Assembly (NCBI RefSeq): GCF_037300705.1
Contig: NZ_CP147776.1
Coordinates: 3,038,001 to 3,102,000 of the forward strand
Length of the DNA: 64,000 bases
Direction: 5' to 3'
Source: Massilia sp. W12
Lineage (GTDB): Bacteria; Pseudomonadota; Gammaproteobacteria; Burkholderiales; Burkholderiaceae_D
Position 1 is the first letter of the stretch. Every line of letters starts with the position of its first letter. Shown here piece by piece: positions 63,301 through 64,000 of this stretch. A model generated the notes under the pieces. It searched no databases. It worked only from the letters and a program-made list of their open reading frames with translations, and was not told where the DNA came from. Made by a program: the position numbers and the translations under genes.

Positions 63301-64000
63301 GCTGCCTGCGCTGTTTTTGCAAATGGCTGCGCTGCCCCTGACGAATAACGGCAAAATCGACCGCCGCGCCCTGCCGCAACCGGGCGCCGACAGTCTGCCG
63401 CCGCGCAGCCTGCTGGCCCCGGCCAGCGCCGCCGAAGCGGATTTGCTCGCGATCTGGCGCGATTTGCTGAATCTGCAGGAAATCAGCTGCGATGATGATT
63501 TTTTCGCCATCGGCGGCGATTCGCTGATGACCTTGCCGCTGGCGGCCAGGATCCGCCAGCATTTCGCCATCGAATTTCCGGTGGCGCGCATTTTCAGCGC
63601 TTCCAGCATTGTCCGCATGGCGCAGGAAATCCAGGCCATCGCCAGCGGTGAGGCGCAAGATGCCGGCTTTCACACCCCCATCGTGCTGGAGCAGGATATC
63701 GATCCCGCCCAAGCGCAGCCGGCGCGCAGCGGCCAGGCCGCACGCCGCGCCCTGGTCAGCGGCGCCACCGGCTTTCTTGGAGCCTGGCTGGTGCGCCGTC
63801 TGCTGGATGACAGCGCTTTGCAGATTCAATGTCTGGTGCGTGCGGAAAACCCGGAAAAAGGCTTGCAACGCATCATCGCCAATTTGCAAAGTTACGACTT
63901 GTGGCGCGCCGACAGGGCGCAGCAGGATGCGGCGCGGCTGGAAATCATCGCCGGCGATTTGAGCCTGCCCATGCTGGGCTTGTCTGATGCAAGCTTCAGC
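60365..64000 (+). CDS. Non-ribosomal peptide synthetase, module 6 with terminal reductase (partial)
   Basis: The frame is open to the right edge (1212 codons seen). It starts with a docking helix (LSRLTPQQLALLQQKL), a condensation domain (HHIVLDGWALN, His185-186), an adenylation domain (YTSGSSGQPKG near 660) and a T domain of the FFAIGGDSL type (Ser1053). From about residue 1126 the Rossmann motif RRALVSGATGFLGAWLV marks a thioester-reductase (TD/R) domain; its catalytic Tyr-x-x-x-Lys lies beyond the window. Pocket residues read about DAGDMGHVCK, a code I cannot assign. The reductase would release the peptide as an aldehyde, or an alcohol after a second reduction, in place of a thioesterase. 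Confidence 0.94.
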   Translation, partial: MNQDLQQRLSRLTPQQLALLQQKLAKGGAAPAAPADPAADWIAAHPLADGVRIEQAPQQQRLWFYERMQAQAGAYHLYQILQLHGALDVAALQGALQDMAQRHDALRLAFTEEDGRPLVWRAAQVTIGLQEFDLRQLAPSVQQARALQMAQEASRIPFDLSQPGLMRAQLLTLGAQEFVLILVFHHIVLDGWALNLYVQEFFACYHARQQGRQADLPPAGMAYSDWLHWQSSAAQQAQRQEQTAWWLQTLQGCPAYLSLPFDQAPARESRMRGARHNFTLEASLQSKLQEFANAHGLTMFMLYSSAFALLLARLCGQQDVVLGTPLANRDQARQQSMLGMLANTLALRFQMEDDPDCLTFLARAKAHFLEAWQRGAAPLEEIVDGLRPERIAGRAPLVQALFVISPPASGQRNEDGMRITTINPGMHVARFELTLSMESGAQGWLCAFDYDIDLFDGASIERMAQQWQTLLHSMLAQPDCAISRLPLLPPEQQTALLALGDGGPALDGPAQCLHELLPQAAARTPQAIALVDGARSWTYARLYAEVRTLAAHLQAAGGAPQQRIAFIADRSAEAVLALLAIGAVGAAYVPLDGSLPAQRLQFMLEDSGASLLLHNQAGAASAAATGVALLSIENALRSAPACDYQAPPLAAGSCAYVIYTSGSSGQPKGVMLSHAQVMNLVRGFAARHPFANQRLLMIPPLMFDASVGDLFPVIASSATLVLHPAPQTLNAAALQAFCQQQQVTAIDAPAALWRRWTDDLAALPAPRLPGLQLLMFGGEAVSLELVQRFAALTGQRVLLANHYGPTEAAVCATMQSTVDGAGLPAGELSIGTPLPGVRIYILDAHGQLVPQGAVGELCIAGAGVALGYLGLPEQNAQRFCADPFTPGARMYKSGDLARFSSAGRLHFIGRRDHQVKLRGFRIELGEIEHAANSCAGVQAAIAGVCEIKPGDQRLALWYVGAPAQNELRSELAQRLPQAMLPALFLQMAALPLTNNGKIDRRALPQPGADSLPPRSLLAPASAAEADLLAIWRDLLNLQEISCDDDFFAIGGDSLMTLPLAARIRQHFAIEFPVARIFSASSIVRMAQEIQAIASGEAQDAGFHTPIVLEQDIDPAQAQPARSGQAARRALVSGATGFLGAWLVRRLLDDSALQIQCLVRAENPEKGLQRIIANLQSYDLWRADRAQQDAARLEIIAGDLSLPMLGLSDASFS

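Overview
The window looks like a chromosome segment of a betaproteobacterium, probably Burkholderiales and perhaps Oxalobacteraceae. That guess rests on the GC-rich coding style, the rimI/tsaB/family-4 UDG/DUF1853 cluster and the nadA-nadC pair; no rRNA or tRNA is present to confirm it. It falls into four parts: an accessory toxin island (about 0-13.7 kb), an envelope-protein operon (13.7-25.2 kb), a housekeeping and signalling stretch (25.2-44.5 kb), and a non-ribosomal peptide synthetase (NRPS) cluster (45.6 kb to the right edge, unfinished).

0-13.7 kb: a cut-off membrane protein, a small hypothetical protein and an XRE regulator precede an array of polymorphic-toxin cassettes. Two toxin families alternate: AHH (HNH-like) nucleases, each followed by a 183-aa immunity protein, and Tox-REase-5 nucleases, each followed by an Imm52-like protein. 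Only one toxin (4646-6013) keeps a full N-terminal delivery region. The others are orphan C-terminal tips, some frameshifted, that share near-identical GC-rich arms but have different AT-rich tips and different immunity genes. One AHH cassette is split by a complete 2530-bp IS66 element with an 8-bp target duplication. The array ends in an inverted-repeat-bounded element that holds a scrap of a 3-hydroxyisobutyrate-dehydrogenase-like gene.

13.7-25.2 kb (minus strand): a tightly packed operon in the order yfaA-yfaT-yfaS-yfaQ-yfaP-yfaP, then a secreted HExxH protein and an S24-like protein. This is the conserved locus of a bacterial alpha-2-macroglobulin (mag in Pseudomonas, yfa in E. coli), here with two yfaP copies and a visible CVEQ thioester motif in yfaS.

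25.2-44.5 kb: two unassigned genes, one with a ribosome-inactivating-protein-like motif; the DUF1853/UDG/rimI/tsaB run; a thioredoxin-like protein; a large multi-PAS diguanylate cyclase; nadC and nadA; a hypothetical protein; a periplasmic Cache protein; and a three-gene signalling operon (beta-propeller histidine kinase, a REC-GGDEF with an intact GGEEF, and a REC-GGDEF with a degenerate DDTEF).

45.6-64 kb: three collinear NRPS genes with domain order A-T / C-A-T / C-A-T / C-A-T, then C-A-T, then C-A-T-reductase. This predicts a hexapeptide released reductively as an aldehyde, alcohol or cyclic imine. The first three A domains carry the same specificity residues, and modules 2 and 3 are a recent duplication of about 3 kb.
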